Shown here: piece after piece, positions 22,929 to 34,936 of the stretch
Layout: each line of letters begins with the position of its first letter
Position numbering within the stretch: position 1 is the first letter of the stretch
Assembly: GCA_950295325.1 (NCBI GenBank)
Contig: OX485807.1
Coordinates: forward strand, 8,089,001 to 8,153,000
Direction: 5' to 3'
Length of the DNA: 64,000 nt
DNA from: Polytrichum commune
Lineage: Eukaryota; Streptophyta; Polytrichopsida; Polytrichales; Polytrichaceae
The notes under the pieces: model-generated
Told to the model about the DNA's origin: nothing
The model's database searches: none
What the model saw: only the letters and a program-made list of their open reading frames with translations
Position numbers and translations under genes: made by a program

Positions 22929-24815
22929 CAGTTACGAAAAAAATTGAGTACACTTTGAACAAATTCATTTTCAACAAACAACCACGAACAATTGAATATT
23001 TGAAAATTGAACATGCTACTGCACAAACTTGTGCACATATATGCAAAATTTCACATTACATTAATAATAAGAAAGTATGCTACAAAGCCAAATGAGAAAT
23101 TATATACAAATGCTCAATTTTGTTCAAGTTGCCTACAAAATTTGTAGTAATTGGTCTTGTAACCCTTGCTCTTTAACACAATGTCAATTCTTTGTGGCAT
23201 GCTCTCATAAAGCGCCATGCAATTATGTTCACTAAAATTGGGATACATTGAACACACACTCCCACAATTCTTGGATACCTCTTGGAGGTGTTGTAAATTC
23301 GTTCAAGTGTCGTTCGAAAAGTGCCCATAAGTGTTGAATGGGATTCAAATCCGGAGATTGTGCAGGCCACTGAAGGAGTTGAAATGGTTGTGATGCCAAC
23401 CATTCTCGCAAGATCTTGCTCAGGTGCTTGGGACCATTATCATGTTAAAAAATCAACATACTTGGATATAGATTGTAATTTTGTATAGTGGATCACAAAA
23501 AAAATTCTAAAAAAAAATTGTATAGATGCATATCCATCCCACCTTCAATTTTGTACCATGTTCCCAGCCCAAAAGTTGTCATGCATACCCAAATCATCAT
23601 CAATCCGCCACCATGCTTCACAGTTTGATAGCCATGTTGAGGTCCAATCTCGGGGGGGGGGGGTAGTCATTGGTTGGAGTAGCAATATACGTGCGAACAA
23701 ATGATAGGGTATTTTAAAAACATGGGGGCTAAAAATTATAAATGAACTTAAGAGTAATATAGGGTATGACAAATGGCATTGGACATCTTTAAAGTACTAT
23801 AGGGTATGGAATAATAGGTAATTTGTAATTATAAGTAATGCAAGCCATTTTCCTATTAACCCAAAGTAGAAATTTACATAATGATAGCATGTGAAAAAAA
23901 GAAGAGAATTGAAAGTAATACCCCCCTATAAAATAGTGGTTGTTCACACCTATATCCTTAACTTTTTAACACACTGCCCCCCCCCCCCGAGGGTCCAATG
24001 CGCTCTCCATCTCCAATCCAACACCATGACCTACGATCTGAGTTAAACCTATTTATCTTTGTCTCGTCACTAAAAAGCATGCATTTCCAATTGTCAATGG
24101 TCCAATTCTCATACCTTTGAGCAAACCTCAAGTGTGCAAGAACATGTTTACGACTCATAAATGGCTTCCTTTGCTGCACTTGTGCACCCCAATCCAACCT
24201 CTCTCAAAGCACGCCTCATAGTAATGTCAAATAACAATTTACATGTTGTCATATCGAACTTGTATTGATGTTGCGGATGAAGTTCCAAATCAACCTTTAG
24301 TAACGAAAGTGAGACAATGCCTCTTCTTTCAGTTTGCAAGAAGCTTTGGACGCCCTCCTCATTATCTCTCAATCTCGCCCCCTACATCCTTCTTCAGATG
24401 CACTATAGAAGATTGGCCCATGCCCACTTAGGTGGCAACTTTGCAATTAGAAACACCGCTTCTAAGGGGCACCAAAGCTTGGTGCTTCTATTCTCGAGAC
24501 AACGGAGGCATACATGTACAAACGATTCTACGAATTGCACCTCACGTACTATGGAACCAAGGCTACACAATGTACAAAAATCCTCACGACGTTCTCAACT
24601 ACACAATGCACACAAAGATGTTAATGTTGGAAGAGTGGCGGCAAACAAAAATGAGTAACCCTAATTCATTTTCACTTGTTGGTTTCACAATTATGCAATT
24701 GATCACTTAAACTTTTTCTTTGATCACTTCATCACTTTGTTTGTGATTTGAATCAGCTGACAATGGGAGCCAAAGTTGAGAATGTTCAAAGTGTACTCAA
24801 TTTTGTTCATAACTA
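22929..24815 (-). mobile_element. Tc1/mariner element with TA duplication
   Basis: The left end CAGTTACGAAAAAAATTGAG and the complement of the right end (TAGTTATGAACAAAATTGAG) start inverted repeats of about 45 bases that continue with TACACTTTGAAC. TA flanks the element on both sides (22927-22928 and 24816-24817). The 1,887-base element encloses a minus-strand transposase pseudogene. CAGT-type ends and the TA target fit the Tc1 group. Confidence 0.85.
23114..24440 (-). pseudogene. Tc1-like transposase, broken
   Basis: Pieces of one transposase are recognisable in order on the minus strand, in shifted frames. An HTH-region fragment reads MRRALREVGLG. RKPFMSRKHVLAHLRFAQRY precedes the first catalytic block LFSDETKINRF. 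The second block is HDNGPKHLSKIL, followed by WPAQSPDLNPIQHLW and the C-terminal MPQRIDIVLKSKGYKTNYY. The third catalytic position, normally Glu right after NPI and 34 residues from the second Asp, is Gln here. About 500 bases of unrelated sequence with homopolymer runs separate the first and second blocks. Frameshifts, insertion and active-site loss make it dead. Confidence 0.85.
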
Positions 24816-24999
24816 TAAGAGCATTTCTTTGCCATGGGCCCCTGCCTTTTTTTTACCAGACCACCTATTTTGCCTCTCTCACCACAAAACCCATTGGACC
24901 ATGTCAGTGGATTATGTAGGCCTTAAATTATGTCTTCTGGGGACCTCAACCTCCATGGTCACTCTGACATTTTTCTCCTTGGTGTAAACCGAAGTGGTC

Positions 25000-25262
25000 C
25001 CAGGACAAGTTCAACAACCAATCAACACTCTTACATGGCCCTGGGACAATTCCAACAACCAATCAACACTCTTACATGGCCCTGGGACAATTCCAACAAC
25101 CAATCAACACTCTTACATGGCCTTGGGACGATTCCAACAACCAATCAACACTCTTACATGGCCTTGGGACAATTCCAACAACCAATCAACACTCTTACAT
25201 GGCCTTGGGACGATCCCAACAACCAATCAACACTCTTATAAATGGCCTTGGGACAACTTCAT
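25000..25262. repeat. 41-bp minisatellite, six copies
   Basis: The 41-base unit carries GGGACAATTCCAACAACCAA followed by TCAACACTCTTACATGGCC, repeated about six times with few changes (GGACGATTCC variants). Because 41 is not a multiple of three, the repeat is open in all three frames and makes spurious ORFs. Confidence 0.92.
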
Positions 25263-25264
25263 GG

Positions 25265-25345
25265 CAGACGATATGGTACCCCCTACGAGCTTTTGTAGGG
25301 GGGCCCTGACAGGTCAGAAGCTGCCCGGCGCCCCTGCCCGTTCGG
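25265..25345 (+). mobile_element. Putative MULE left terminus
   Basis: GGCAGACGATATGGTACCCC with CTACGAGCTTTTGTAGGGG resembles the end of the fold-back element at 809 (shared GGCAGAC and CCCCTACGA). It lies upstream of the MULE transposase pseudogene in the orientation expected for its left end. No right end was found, since the gene is cut at about 30490, so no target duplication can be checked. Confidence 0.45.
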
Positions 25346-25909
25346 TGACGTCAGCCGTTTACATCCAACGTCTTTTCATCCATGCGATAGACAGAAAGAC
25401 GGCAACACGATTGACATACACATGGGCAGTTCATGTCATTCAACTGATGTCATTCCAGTCATGTACTGCATATCATGTAATTCCGGGTTTTCCGGATTTG
25501 AGATCTGGATCATATGGAGCCAATGTTCTCTTTCGTGGCTTTTCGGGTTACTACGCGTAGTTTGTGATGTCTATGTTGTCTGTGATGTGCTATGCGGATT
25601 GATAGGGTGGTTTGTTAGAACCGACCACATTCACTTTCATTATGATGCTTGATCCTCTAACTCCTCATGCATGTTTAGCATTCTGATGCTTGCAGAACTT
25701 TTTGAATCACACCCAACTCTCAACCAGCATAAACATGTTGAGTTTAGGTTTTTCTCATACACACATAGAGTGGCAGCAATACAAGTGATGCAGATATTCA
25801 TGTCCACATAGTTTAGGGTTCAGCCTTTATCAGCAGGTTCATTTATCATCTGCACACCTCATTTGGTGGAGGCACACACATATGATTTGTAAGTGATCAA
25901 CCTTCTCCA
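25346..25909. other. Region between MULE terminus and coding remnants
   Basis: Mixed-composition sequence with no recognisable domain. It is probably the 5' non-coding part of the MULE. Confidence 0.4.
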
Positions 25910-26399
25910 ATGGCAAACGGCGAACTTGACTCATTATGGCATGTGGACGATGATCTCCACCAAACAGACCTTGTTGTAGATCAGGCCAAGCAGCTTGACC
26001 TCATCATGGAGATGAGAGACCAAGTCCAAAACCCCCCTCTTGGTGAATTTTGCTTCCAAGACTTGGTATGGACAAAGCATGTGACGCATGGGAAGGGGAA
26101 ATACATGACATCGATGTTGGCAGTCATTTTATGGGATAGGCTCCCTGATTTCATTCAAGGAGAGCAACATGCACCACCCTCTCTATCCCTGCAAATTCAC
26201 CAAAGAAATCATTAGGGTTACTGCAGCCAATTCATTGAGGTCCCCTCGTGCAAATAGTGCAGCTATGGTTGTGAGGTTTGTCCTTTTCAAAACTGATTTG
26301 CTATGATAATCCATGTCCTTCAGGGTTTTAGGGTGTCAATACTGCACTGGAAGTAGGTCTTTTGAGCATTTAGGGTTCACATCTGTAAACACATGTACT

Positions 26400-26670
26400 C
26401 AATGTAGAATATCTATTTCTTTTCACAATATCCTTCCCTATAATGCTTTGTTATTCTGAATTGATATTCAAATATCACCCAAATTTCATTCAACACCATC
26501 TTAACTACATATATGATTAACAATCACCTTCGATATGTAAGCAATTCATAATATGTAAATCATTCCACAATGTCCTTCCTTAGACTGTTTTGTGATTCTT
26601 AATTGATTTTCAAATATCACCTAGATTTTATTCAACACCATCTATACTATAGATATGATTAATACTCACC
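26400..26670 (+). repeat. ~135-bp direct duplication inside a MULE intron
   Basis: The phrase TTCAACACCATCT with neighbouring TTTTCAAATATCACC and TATATGATTAA sequence occurs twice (about 26450-26530 and 26590-26670). Confidence 0.7.
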
Positions 26671-28223
26671 CATGATTGTACAAAGTATACACCACTCATG
26701 CATTGGATCATCCTCTTCATGCGGCCTAGCAAGTACAAATGCAACTTTGGTCCTGAAGACAAGACAAGAATTGTCCCGCAGGACATGCAAACGCTGCTGA
26801 AATACACACAAAAAAAGGAAGAAGAACATCCATACACAGAAGAAAAAACGAGGAAAGAAGGTTGTACCTTAGTATGATTCATTTCATGTGAACAAAACAT
26901 CTGTAGCAATGGTGAAGCGTATTGGAAAAACCATGGCTAGAAACTCCATCAAGCGAGGGTGTCAACGGGCCTTTGTGGCAAAACAACCGTACCTCGATGG
27001 TGCTTTATGTGTGTTGATATATGAGAACACCGAACACTTGAATCTCCACGGCGAGCTCTGCCATGGCACAATGGTTAGTGGGACTAGGTATGCCCTAGGC
27101 GCTGGACTTTCAGAAAAATTGAAGCAGAAAATAGCTCAAATGCATGCGTATGGACTTTCTCCAGCTCAGATCATGCAACAACACACAAAGGAAGTGCGAG
27201 AGTTGGCCCTTTCCAATGGTGTTGTCACCCGCGATACATTCTTGTTGCCGGTTGATGTGAGAAACATTTGTCGAAAGCGAGCGGAGGAGCTTTGGGAAAA
27301 ACATCCGTCCGACCCTATCAGCGTGCGAATGTGGGTTATGGAAAACCCTGAAAATGTGTTCTATTATCAAGAGCATTCCTTGTTGGACATTATTCACAAG
27401 TGCAAAACGACTCCCTTTTCACTCTTGGCGTCCAATCTGGGTGGCAGTTGGAGATGATGGTGAAATTTGGACACAATAGTGCCTTCTCTATTGATTCTAC
27501 ATTTGGGACAAGCCAAACTATGGTAAGCCATATCTCAGTGCCCTTTGATTTTTCATGTCATTCAGTGTGCTTCATGGTTCTCATACTTCCAATTCAGTGT
27601 CCTTCAAGGTTATTCATTCAGTACTTCGTCTATTCAAAATTGGCAGTAGTCATTGCAAACCTTCTAGTTTATATAATCCACACATTGTCGTATTCCAGTA
27701 TCCGCTGTACACAATCATGGTATTTGATGACTGGAGAAATGACATACCTGTGGCATTCTTTGTCATATCCCGCACTCGCGAACAAGATTTGCACCCTGTT
27801 CTTGAAGCACTTCAAAATAGAGTTCACACACTCAAGCGAGATTGGGCACCTTCTTCGATCGTTGTCGACAATGCCCAGGCAGAAATCAATACTTTGAGGT
27901 ATTCATGGTCTTGCCTCACTTTCTTTGATATTCATTGTCCCATATATGTCTTTCATGCACAATTATACCAACCTGCTGTGTTAAACTAGTGTTGTTCTTG
28001 TACAACATCATATGGTCGGAGGCCAAAAAAAATTTGTGTCTATGGCACGTCCGCAAGTCTTGGGCTCAGAATGCAGTGAAGAAGATATCTGCAGTTGCTG
28101 AGAGGGTCACTGTTCTTTAGATGCTTGGAGATATAATGTATGGTAGGGGGTGCAAGGTTGATGAAGACCCAGTCGATTGGGCTGTCCGACAACTTGATAC
28201 AATAACAAACACCAGACCGCGGG

Positions 28224-29893
28224 TGTGAGGCCAAATCCACCACCCTTTAGCGTCCTAGTCCGAATGATGACTTTGAGAATCACATGTATCTATTACAACA
28301 TTGAACCATGTGCAAGGTGATTTTCATGTTCAAATGAACACATATTGTCTCACTCATTGTGCTTTATTAATGTTGGCCTCTTGGCTTGTGCTAGAGTTGG
28401 CTTTCTCAAGAGTCCAACCTGTGGCTTTGGCCGCACATGCCCTTACGGACATTCCCCTCGCCCTTTTGATCTTCACCTCCTTTCTCTTGCCATTGCAAGA
28501 GTCCTCCACATTCTCCATTAATAATGCAAGTGAGTTATTTTGACCAATAGGTGCAAGTGTTGAAAAACACTTTTAACAATGGTTAAACACACTTATTCAA
28601 ACCCACACGTGGTACCAACTAGCCCAATGAATCTAACAATTTCGCCACCCCTAAAATGGCCTAATATGATTTAGTTTTCAATGTGCTAACACCCACTAAT
28701 TGAACTAGCCTTGCTAACCCTTAGATGGCCTAATTATGAATTGTCACTAAGCCTCGCGGCTGCAACCTATTCCAAGGTCTCGGTGCAGTCCCAGTCCAAG
28801 GTCTCATGTAGTCGATCCAAGGTCTCGGTTCAGTCCCAGTCCAGGGTCTCGGTACAGTCGATCCAAGGTCTCGGTTCAGTCCCAGTCCAGGGCCTCGGTG
28901 CAGTCAGTCCAAGGTCTCGGTTCAGTCCCAGTCCAGGGTCTCAGTGCAGTCAGTCCAAGGTCTCGGTTCAGTCCCAGTCCAGGGTTTCAGGCAGTCGATC
29001 CAAGGTCTCGGTTCAGTCCCAGTCCAGGGTCTCGGTGCAGTCACAGTCCAAGGTCTCGGTTCAGTCCCAGTCCATGGTCTCGGTGCAGTCACAGTCCAGG
29101 GTCTCGGTGTAGTCAATCCAAGGTCTCGGTGCAGTCACAGTCCAGGGTCTCGGTGCAGTCAGTCCAAGGTCTCGGTTCAGTCCCAGTCGCACCTTAATAC
29201 ACCCCTCTCATTCACTAATCAAATGCCTTCTAAGTATTTCTCCTTCTTTCCTTTTCCTTGTTCCTAAGTAATGAACTAAGCTAACACACTAATCTTACTA
29301 ACTACTAACTAATCAACACATGCAATCTTAAACTTTAAGAGCCCACTCTCTTGGGAGGCATTGAGAGAGAGAGCTTAACTAACTACCTTCACTAAAACTA
29401 ATAACCCACCCACGTGGCTCAAGCTCTTAAGAGCTTGCTCCCTTGAGAGCGCTTGATGGAGAGAGAGGAAAATGAGAGAGAAAACACCTTAAGTAGCAAA
29501 GAGGGAGAGAGGGGGAGAGGGAGAGAAAGGTGAGGATAGGGTGAGAGGATAGCACCTCCAATCACAATCCCTTAACCTTCACCTTCAAAGTAGGGACTAA
29601 TCCCCTTCCACCAAGCTTCCTTCTTCCTAAACTAATAAGATGGATCCAAAAGTGGGCATTTAACCCGCGGAGCTCACCTTGCTTCACCTTACCCCTTACT
29701 CACATAATCAAGGCATTCTCCTATTGAACTCAACCCTTGAAATAACCACCCAACACATTCTAATGCCTAAACTTAAATCCACACCACACTTCACTCTTTT
29801 TATGTTTTGTGAATAATCATAACACCTCAAAGTCAAACTAAAATTGGTTTCGAAGAGTTAATCACCACATGTGGGCACCATTTTGGGCTCACA
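28224..29893 (-). mobile_element. Solo LTR in MULE gene, TSD GCGGG
   Basis: Read on the minus strand it starts TGTGAGCCCAAAATGGTGCC and ends GGTTTGGCCTCACA-like, the same family as the LTRs at 32462 and 40041. GCGGG flanks it at 28219-28223 and 29894-29898. Joining the flanks restores the MULE frame exactly. At 1,670 bases it is longer than the 1,566-base LTRs because of the GGTCTC minisatellite and an extra leader-like segment near 28300-28540 also found in the LTR at 41850-42390. Confidence 0.92.
28772..29190. repeat. GGTCTC minisatellite inside the solo LTR
   Basis: Units of about 23 bases, paired into ~46-base units, of the type CCAAGGTCTCGGTGCAGTCC / CCAGTCCAGGGTCTCGGT recur about 18 times. 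The other LTRs of this family in the window lack it, so it expanded locally. Confidence 0.9.
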
Positions 29894-30449
29894 GCGGGCT
29901 GTGGCATTCATGAAGTACATGAATGGCACTTGGAGATCCAAAACAACAATGTGGTGTGCTGCAACACGTCGCATTCCACATGCTAGTCAAAATACAAACG
30001 CTGCCATTGAATCATACCACTCCAATTTGAAAAGTATTATCAATTCTTCAAAGAAGAGGTTTGTAAGAAGACGCATGGATTGGCTAATCTATCACCTAAT
30101 GGGAGATGTTCTTACACACTACTGGTACGGTGTGCAGTGCAAGGCGTTTGGATTCATACGCAACACAAAACAAGAAGGTATTGTCGTAACAACAATAATT
30201 AGGGCCAATGTCATACCTGATACAAACGTCCTCATTTGCCCGGATGAAGATGTTGCTTATGTTGGATCCATTAACAATTGAGCCAAAGTCTGGACCATTC
30301 ATTCTCCGGACTCCGAGTGGGCCCAATATGATTGTCCCATCGTAAAAGAAGGCATGATATGCAAACATACTGTGAAGGTCTTCAAAATGCTGCACCCGGA
30401 TGTTGAGGATGGCATCATTTTTCGTGAAGCAGGCACCAAACATGGCATC

Positions 30450-31343
30450 TCTAGTAGTTGCCCTATTGAAATGTTGGCTCTTGTGTGATTCATCACATTC
30501 TCTAGAATTTTGTCTACCCTTGCTTGGGTCGTTGCTGGGACGCCTCTTTTCTCGGGGCTCCGTTCTATGGGCTTTTCTGCCTCTTCTTCTTCTGGGTACC
30601 AAGGTGCGAACTCCTCTGGCGTGGGTAGAGCTTCGCCCTGTTCCTCCTGTATATCTTTGATAGTTTTACTCACCTCCCGGTGGACTTCCCTATCAGCTTT
30701 CCATTCATCACTGTTGGCTCCTGTTGGCCTCTCTTCATTTCCTTATCATCCTCTATGTGTGTCTCTTGTTCGCGCACATCATCCTTCTCTTCATCAGAGT
30801 TATCTTCTCTTTGTTGGTGGTCTTCCTGCTCCTCAGAGCTGCCACTGCTCGAATCGTCGTCATCATCACTATCGTCACTTTCGCTATCTTCCTTGCCTTC
30901 CTCGGCTGCAGCCCGCTGGGCTCTCGTCATCACACAAACCGCCGGGGACACCGCGTTGGCTCCCACGGCCGGCTTTGTGTTTCTGAATCCATTCAACTCC
31001 TGTTGATGTTTGATATAGTGCCGACAATCCGGCTTCCGGTGCCCCTTCTGATGACAATAGAAACACTCGTCGGGGTTGCCATCTCGCTGTGGTCCGCCAG
31101 TGAACCCAGTTCTCGGCGCTGCCTTGGTGTTGTTATTATCCATCAAGCTTCTGGTATACTCATACTTGTCATGGTTGATAGGTCCTCTGGGACCTCCTCG
31201 GTAGGGGTATCCATCTTCCCTCCGGTAGTCTTGTGTTTTATAGGGGTAGTAACCTTCCCTTCTGAAATCATCTCTATAGTTGTCATTGGGCCTAAAGTAG
31301 GGCCGTTCATCTCTGCGATATTCATTTCCCCGGTAGGGGCCTC
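30450..31343 (-). pseudogene. 3' part of interrupted gypsy gag-pol (third zinc knuckle)
   Basis: On the minus strand an Arg/Tyr/Asp-rich stretch leads to a CCHC knuckle (CFYCHQKGHRKPDC), an acidic Glu/Asp/Ser stretch and, after a frame change near 30670, ANISIGQLLEM. That last phrase resembles the sequence before the protease in the 34.9-kb gypsy ORF. It continues the gag at 42533-45034, from which it was parted by the insertion at 31344-42532 (TSD GCCTC), although the two frames are one base out of step. It is truncated at about 30450-30490 against the MULE remnant, so protease and polymerase are missing here. Confidence 0.8.
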
Positions 31344-32461
31344 TGTGAGCCCAAAAGGGTGCCCACATTTAGTCTTAGACCCTTGAAACGTTAGTTGATG
31401 CACTTTGAAGTAGCATGTTACTTCACAAAAATATAAAAAGAGTGAAATGTTAGTCTTAGAAGTACCATGTTGTAAGAGGCTAGGATGTGAGTTGTTATTG
31501 TGTTTTTACCTTCGGAAGGATTTGAGTGAATGAGGATAGGTAAGGAGAACTTGGATTGAGTAGTTAGTGAGTAGGCTAGTACAAATGGATGGAGACAACC
31601 AAAGTGACTCAAGAGGCAAGTGCATTCGAATTGGGATGAATGGAGGATCACATGGAGCGCACAAGTGGACCACCTCATCATGGCCACTTAATGGGGGAGG
31701 CCCAAGGAAGAATGCAAGGTGGAGGATAAGCAAATTCTCAAAGCACCAATCAAATCACGAGTTAAGCATCGTGGTTTGAATTAAGTGGTGAGCGACGATT
31801 TGGGAAAGTAAGGGGAGAAAGGTATGGCGGCGGAAAGCGAAGGAGGCTAAGTTTGGGTTGAAGCATCCCAAGTTTGGTAAAGTGTGGTAGGTAGAAAGCC
31901 AAGGCTAGTTAAATGTTCGAATTAGGATCCTTGTTGATCATTTGAGGGAGGAAGACTTAGAAGATAGGATTGGCGCCTACTAAGTAGGAGGAAATCTCAA
32001 GGGCTTATCGTGAGCCTTGAGGGTGCTCACCCCCTCAAGCTTACTATATAATCCCTCATTCTTCCCTCACTCATCCTCTCTTTCCTTTGTGCTCCAAGGC
32101 ACCCCACGAGTTATAAGTGTGGGTGTGGGAAGCCATATTGGAGCACATGTATGTGCTTAGTTTTTAGTTTGAGAGCCAAGGCTTGTTAGCCTTGAAGAGG
32201 GCTTGACCTCTTGGTAGAATTAGTGTTGACGTGAAGGATTTTAAAGTTAATTCATGATTCCAATTTGTGGTACTTTAAGTTCATGTTTTGAATACACGTG
32301 GTTGCAAGTTCCATGTTTAAGAGTTGAGCACTTGATGTTGTGATGAGTGCAAAATTATACTTGTGTGGATTAGTTAGTCTTAGTGAAGTTAGGAAATTCT
32401 CTCTCCCCCTCTCCTCTCTAGGATTTTAGGATTTTAGGATTAGAGAAGAATTGTGTGATTA

Positions 32462-34027
32462 TGTGAGCCCAAAAGGGTGCCCACATTTAGTCTTAGACCC
32501 TTGAAACGTTAGTTGATGCACTTTGAAGTAGCATGTTACTTCACAAAAATATAAAAAGAGTGAAATGTTAGTCTTAGAAGTACCATGTTGTAAGAGGCTA
32601 GGATGTGAGTTGTTATTGTGTTTTTACCTTCGGAAGGATTTGAGTGAATGAGGATAGGTAAGGAGAACTTGGATTGAGTAGTTAGTGAGTAGGCTAGTAC
32701 AAATGGATGGAGACAACCAAAGTGACTCAAGAGGCAAGTGCATTCGAATTGGGATGAATGGAGGATCACATGGAGCGCACAAGTGGACCACCTCATCATG
32801 GCCACTTAATGGGGGAGGCCCAAGGAAGAATGCAAGGTGGAGGATAAGCAAATTCTCAAAGCACCAATCAAATCACGAGTTAAGCATCGTGGTTTGAATT
32901 AAGTGGTGAGCGACGATTTGGGAAAGTAAGGGGAGAAAGGTATGGCGGCGGAAAGCGAAGGAGGCTAAGTTTGGGTTGAAGCATCCCAAGTTTGGTAAAG
33001 TGTGGTAGGTAGAAAGCCAAGGCTAGTTAAGCATCCCAAGTTTGGTAAAGTGTGGTAGGTAGAAAGCCAAGGCTAGTTAAATGTTCGAATTAGGATCCTT
33101 GTTGATCATTTGAGGGAGGAAGACTTAGAAGATAGGATTGGCGCCTACTAAGTAGGAGGAAATCTCAAGGGCTTATCGTGAGCCTTGAGGGTGCTCACCC
33201 CCTCAAGCTTACTATATAATCCCTCATTCTTCCCTCACTCATCCTCTCTTTCCTTTGTGCTCCAAGGCACCCCACGAGTTATAAGTGTGGGTGTGGGAAG
33301 CCATATTGGAGCACATGTGTGTGCTTAGTTTTTAGTTTGAGAGCCAAGGCTTGTTAGCCTTGAAGAGGGCTTGACCTCTTGGTAGAATTAGTGTTGACGT
33401 GAAGGATTTTAAAGTTAATTCATGATTCCAATTTGTGGTACTTTAAGTTCATGTTTTGAATACACGTGGTTGCAAGTTCCATGTTTAAGAGTTGAGCACT
33501 TGATGTTGTGATGAGTGCAAAATTATACTTGTGTGGATTAGTTAGTCTTAGTGAAGTTAGGAAATTCTCTCTCCCCCTCTCCTCTCTAGGATTTTAGGAT
33601 TTTAGGATTAGAGAAGAATTGTGTGATTAGAAAGGGGTTGTTAGTAGAATTAGGGAAATTAGGTAGGAAGATTAGTTAAGGGCTTGAATAATTAGTGAGG
33701 TAGTTGGGGATTACAACTACAAAGTTGTGGGTTCATGAAGGAGCTGGGTTTATGAAGGAGCTGGGTTTGTTTAGTTAGAAAGTAAAGAGCTGGGTTTATG
33801 AAGGAGCTGGGTTTATGAAGGAGCTGGGTTTGTTTAGTTAGAAGCTAAGAAGCTGGGTTTATGAAGGAGCTGGGTTTATGAAGGAGCTAGTTAAATCCAA
33901 GACCACTTGAAGGGTGAACCTTGCACTATGGACTCATCCAAGTCCAAATCCAATACCGCGGAGGAATGTGAGCCCAAACCCACTACTCGGACTACGGACG
34001 CTTAAGGGTGGGGGGTTTGGCCTCACA
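32462..34027 (+). repeat. 5' LTR
   Basis: TG...CA ends. CTCCCCCTCTCCTCTC near 33570, a TATATAATCCC candidate promoter near 33210, and 17-base AAGGAGCTGGGTTTATG repeats at about 33735-33890. The 50-base duplication GCATCCCAAGTTTGG...CTAGTTAA lies at about 32980-33080. Confidence 0.93.
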
Positions 34028-34936
34028 TAATTGGTGCGTCCGCCGGGAGCGAAGCGGAAGGTAGTTACAAGACTTGGAGGCGACTAGGAGACTTGGAGGC
34101 AACTAGGAAAAATTAAAGACACAAACTTGAGAGAAGGGAAGGAGCACCCGAAACTCGGTAAGTATTCTCTCTTTGGGTTACATTTGAATTCATTGTATTT
34201 CAACTATTCCTTGGAATGAATTGCATTGTCAATTACGCAAATTCATTTTTGAGGAAGGAGCGCGGCGAAGGTACGTCCTCAACCTTTTTGGGGATTTGCT
34301 AAGAACTTAAAAGGAACCTATAACCGAGTAGCTCATTAAAACATTAGAGGGTAAATTCACCTTAGGACATTGAACTTTGACACTCACCTCGGGGTGAGTC
34401 TCAAAGTTTTGGGAGTTGTCATTTCATGCTCTAGATTAAATTAATATTTCACAAAGTTTATGGTGTTGTTACATTGAGTCACGATTGAGGGGAGTGCTAA
34501 CTCACAGGGGGATGCGATTGCTCAAGGTATGTTTATTTCTTCAAAGTGAACTCATTAACTAATTAAGGAATGCCTTTTGTACTCGTGATTGTTGTTATCC
34601 GTTGTAGAGGGTAATTCCCGAATTGTGGATGGTGTGAGAAGTTGAAGGGTGAAGCCTCGACTTTTAACATAATCTACTCGGAAGGTCACCCCCTCACAAT
34701 CGGTATTGTGGTGAGTGTTAATTTGCGGGAAGGTGCGGAGGTGATGCTCCGACTTAACCAAAAAATTAACATGAACATGCCTATCCCCTATTGGGATTCT
34801 TTCACCTAAGTGGGCTTGCAGGTTCTTTTCCTCACCTCCTAAAAAAATTATAACCACACCAAGACAAGTGAAAATATTAAGAGGGGAATTGCTAGGATTA
34901 TGTGTGGTCAAGTGAGGGTCGATCGATTCTTATGGA
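34028..34936 (+). other. gypsy leader with candidate primer-binding site
   Basis: TTGGTGCGTCCGCCGGGAG, two to three bases after the LTR, is the candidate tRNA primer site. The remaining ~0.9 kb is untranslated leader with no ORF I can support. Confidence 0.6.

Larger units (their letters stand above)
25910..30488 (+). pseudogene. MULE (Mutator-like) transposase with SWIM end, interrupted
   Basis: An N-terminal exon (25910 to about 26275) shifts frame near 26160. A second block (about 26890-27520) contains a conserved region leading to FGHNSAFSIDSTFGTSQT, whose Asp fits the first catalytic residue, but needs a frameshift near 27400. GT-AG introns of about 170 and 100 bases separate the next exons: YPLYTIMVFDDWRNDIPVAF...VVDNAQAE (second Asp) and NLCLWHVRKSW. 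The coding sequence is then interrupted at 28223 by a solo LTR and resumes in frame after its GCGGG duplication at 29894. The last part ends in a SWIM-like zinc motif, YDCPIVKEGMICKH, in which the first Cys is Tyr and an upstream in-frame TGA occurs at about 30279. Homology stops near 30490 against a gypsy gag remnant. It is non-functional. Confidence 0.82.

Noticed and set aside
24930-25560. ORFs repeating a Trp-Pro-Trp-Asp-Asn motif
   Set aside because: Products of the 41-base minisatellite, which reads open in all three frames.
28711-29267. Ser/Val/Gln-rich ORFs on both strands
   Set aside because: Products of the GGTCTC minisatellite within a solo LTR.
31418-31733. Identical 70-89-codon ORFs in each LTR copy (31.4, 32.5 and 40.1 kb)
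   Set aside because: They lie inside LTRs, overlap each other on both strands, and show no domain. They recur only because the LTR recurs.
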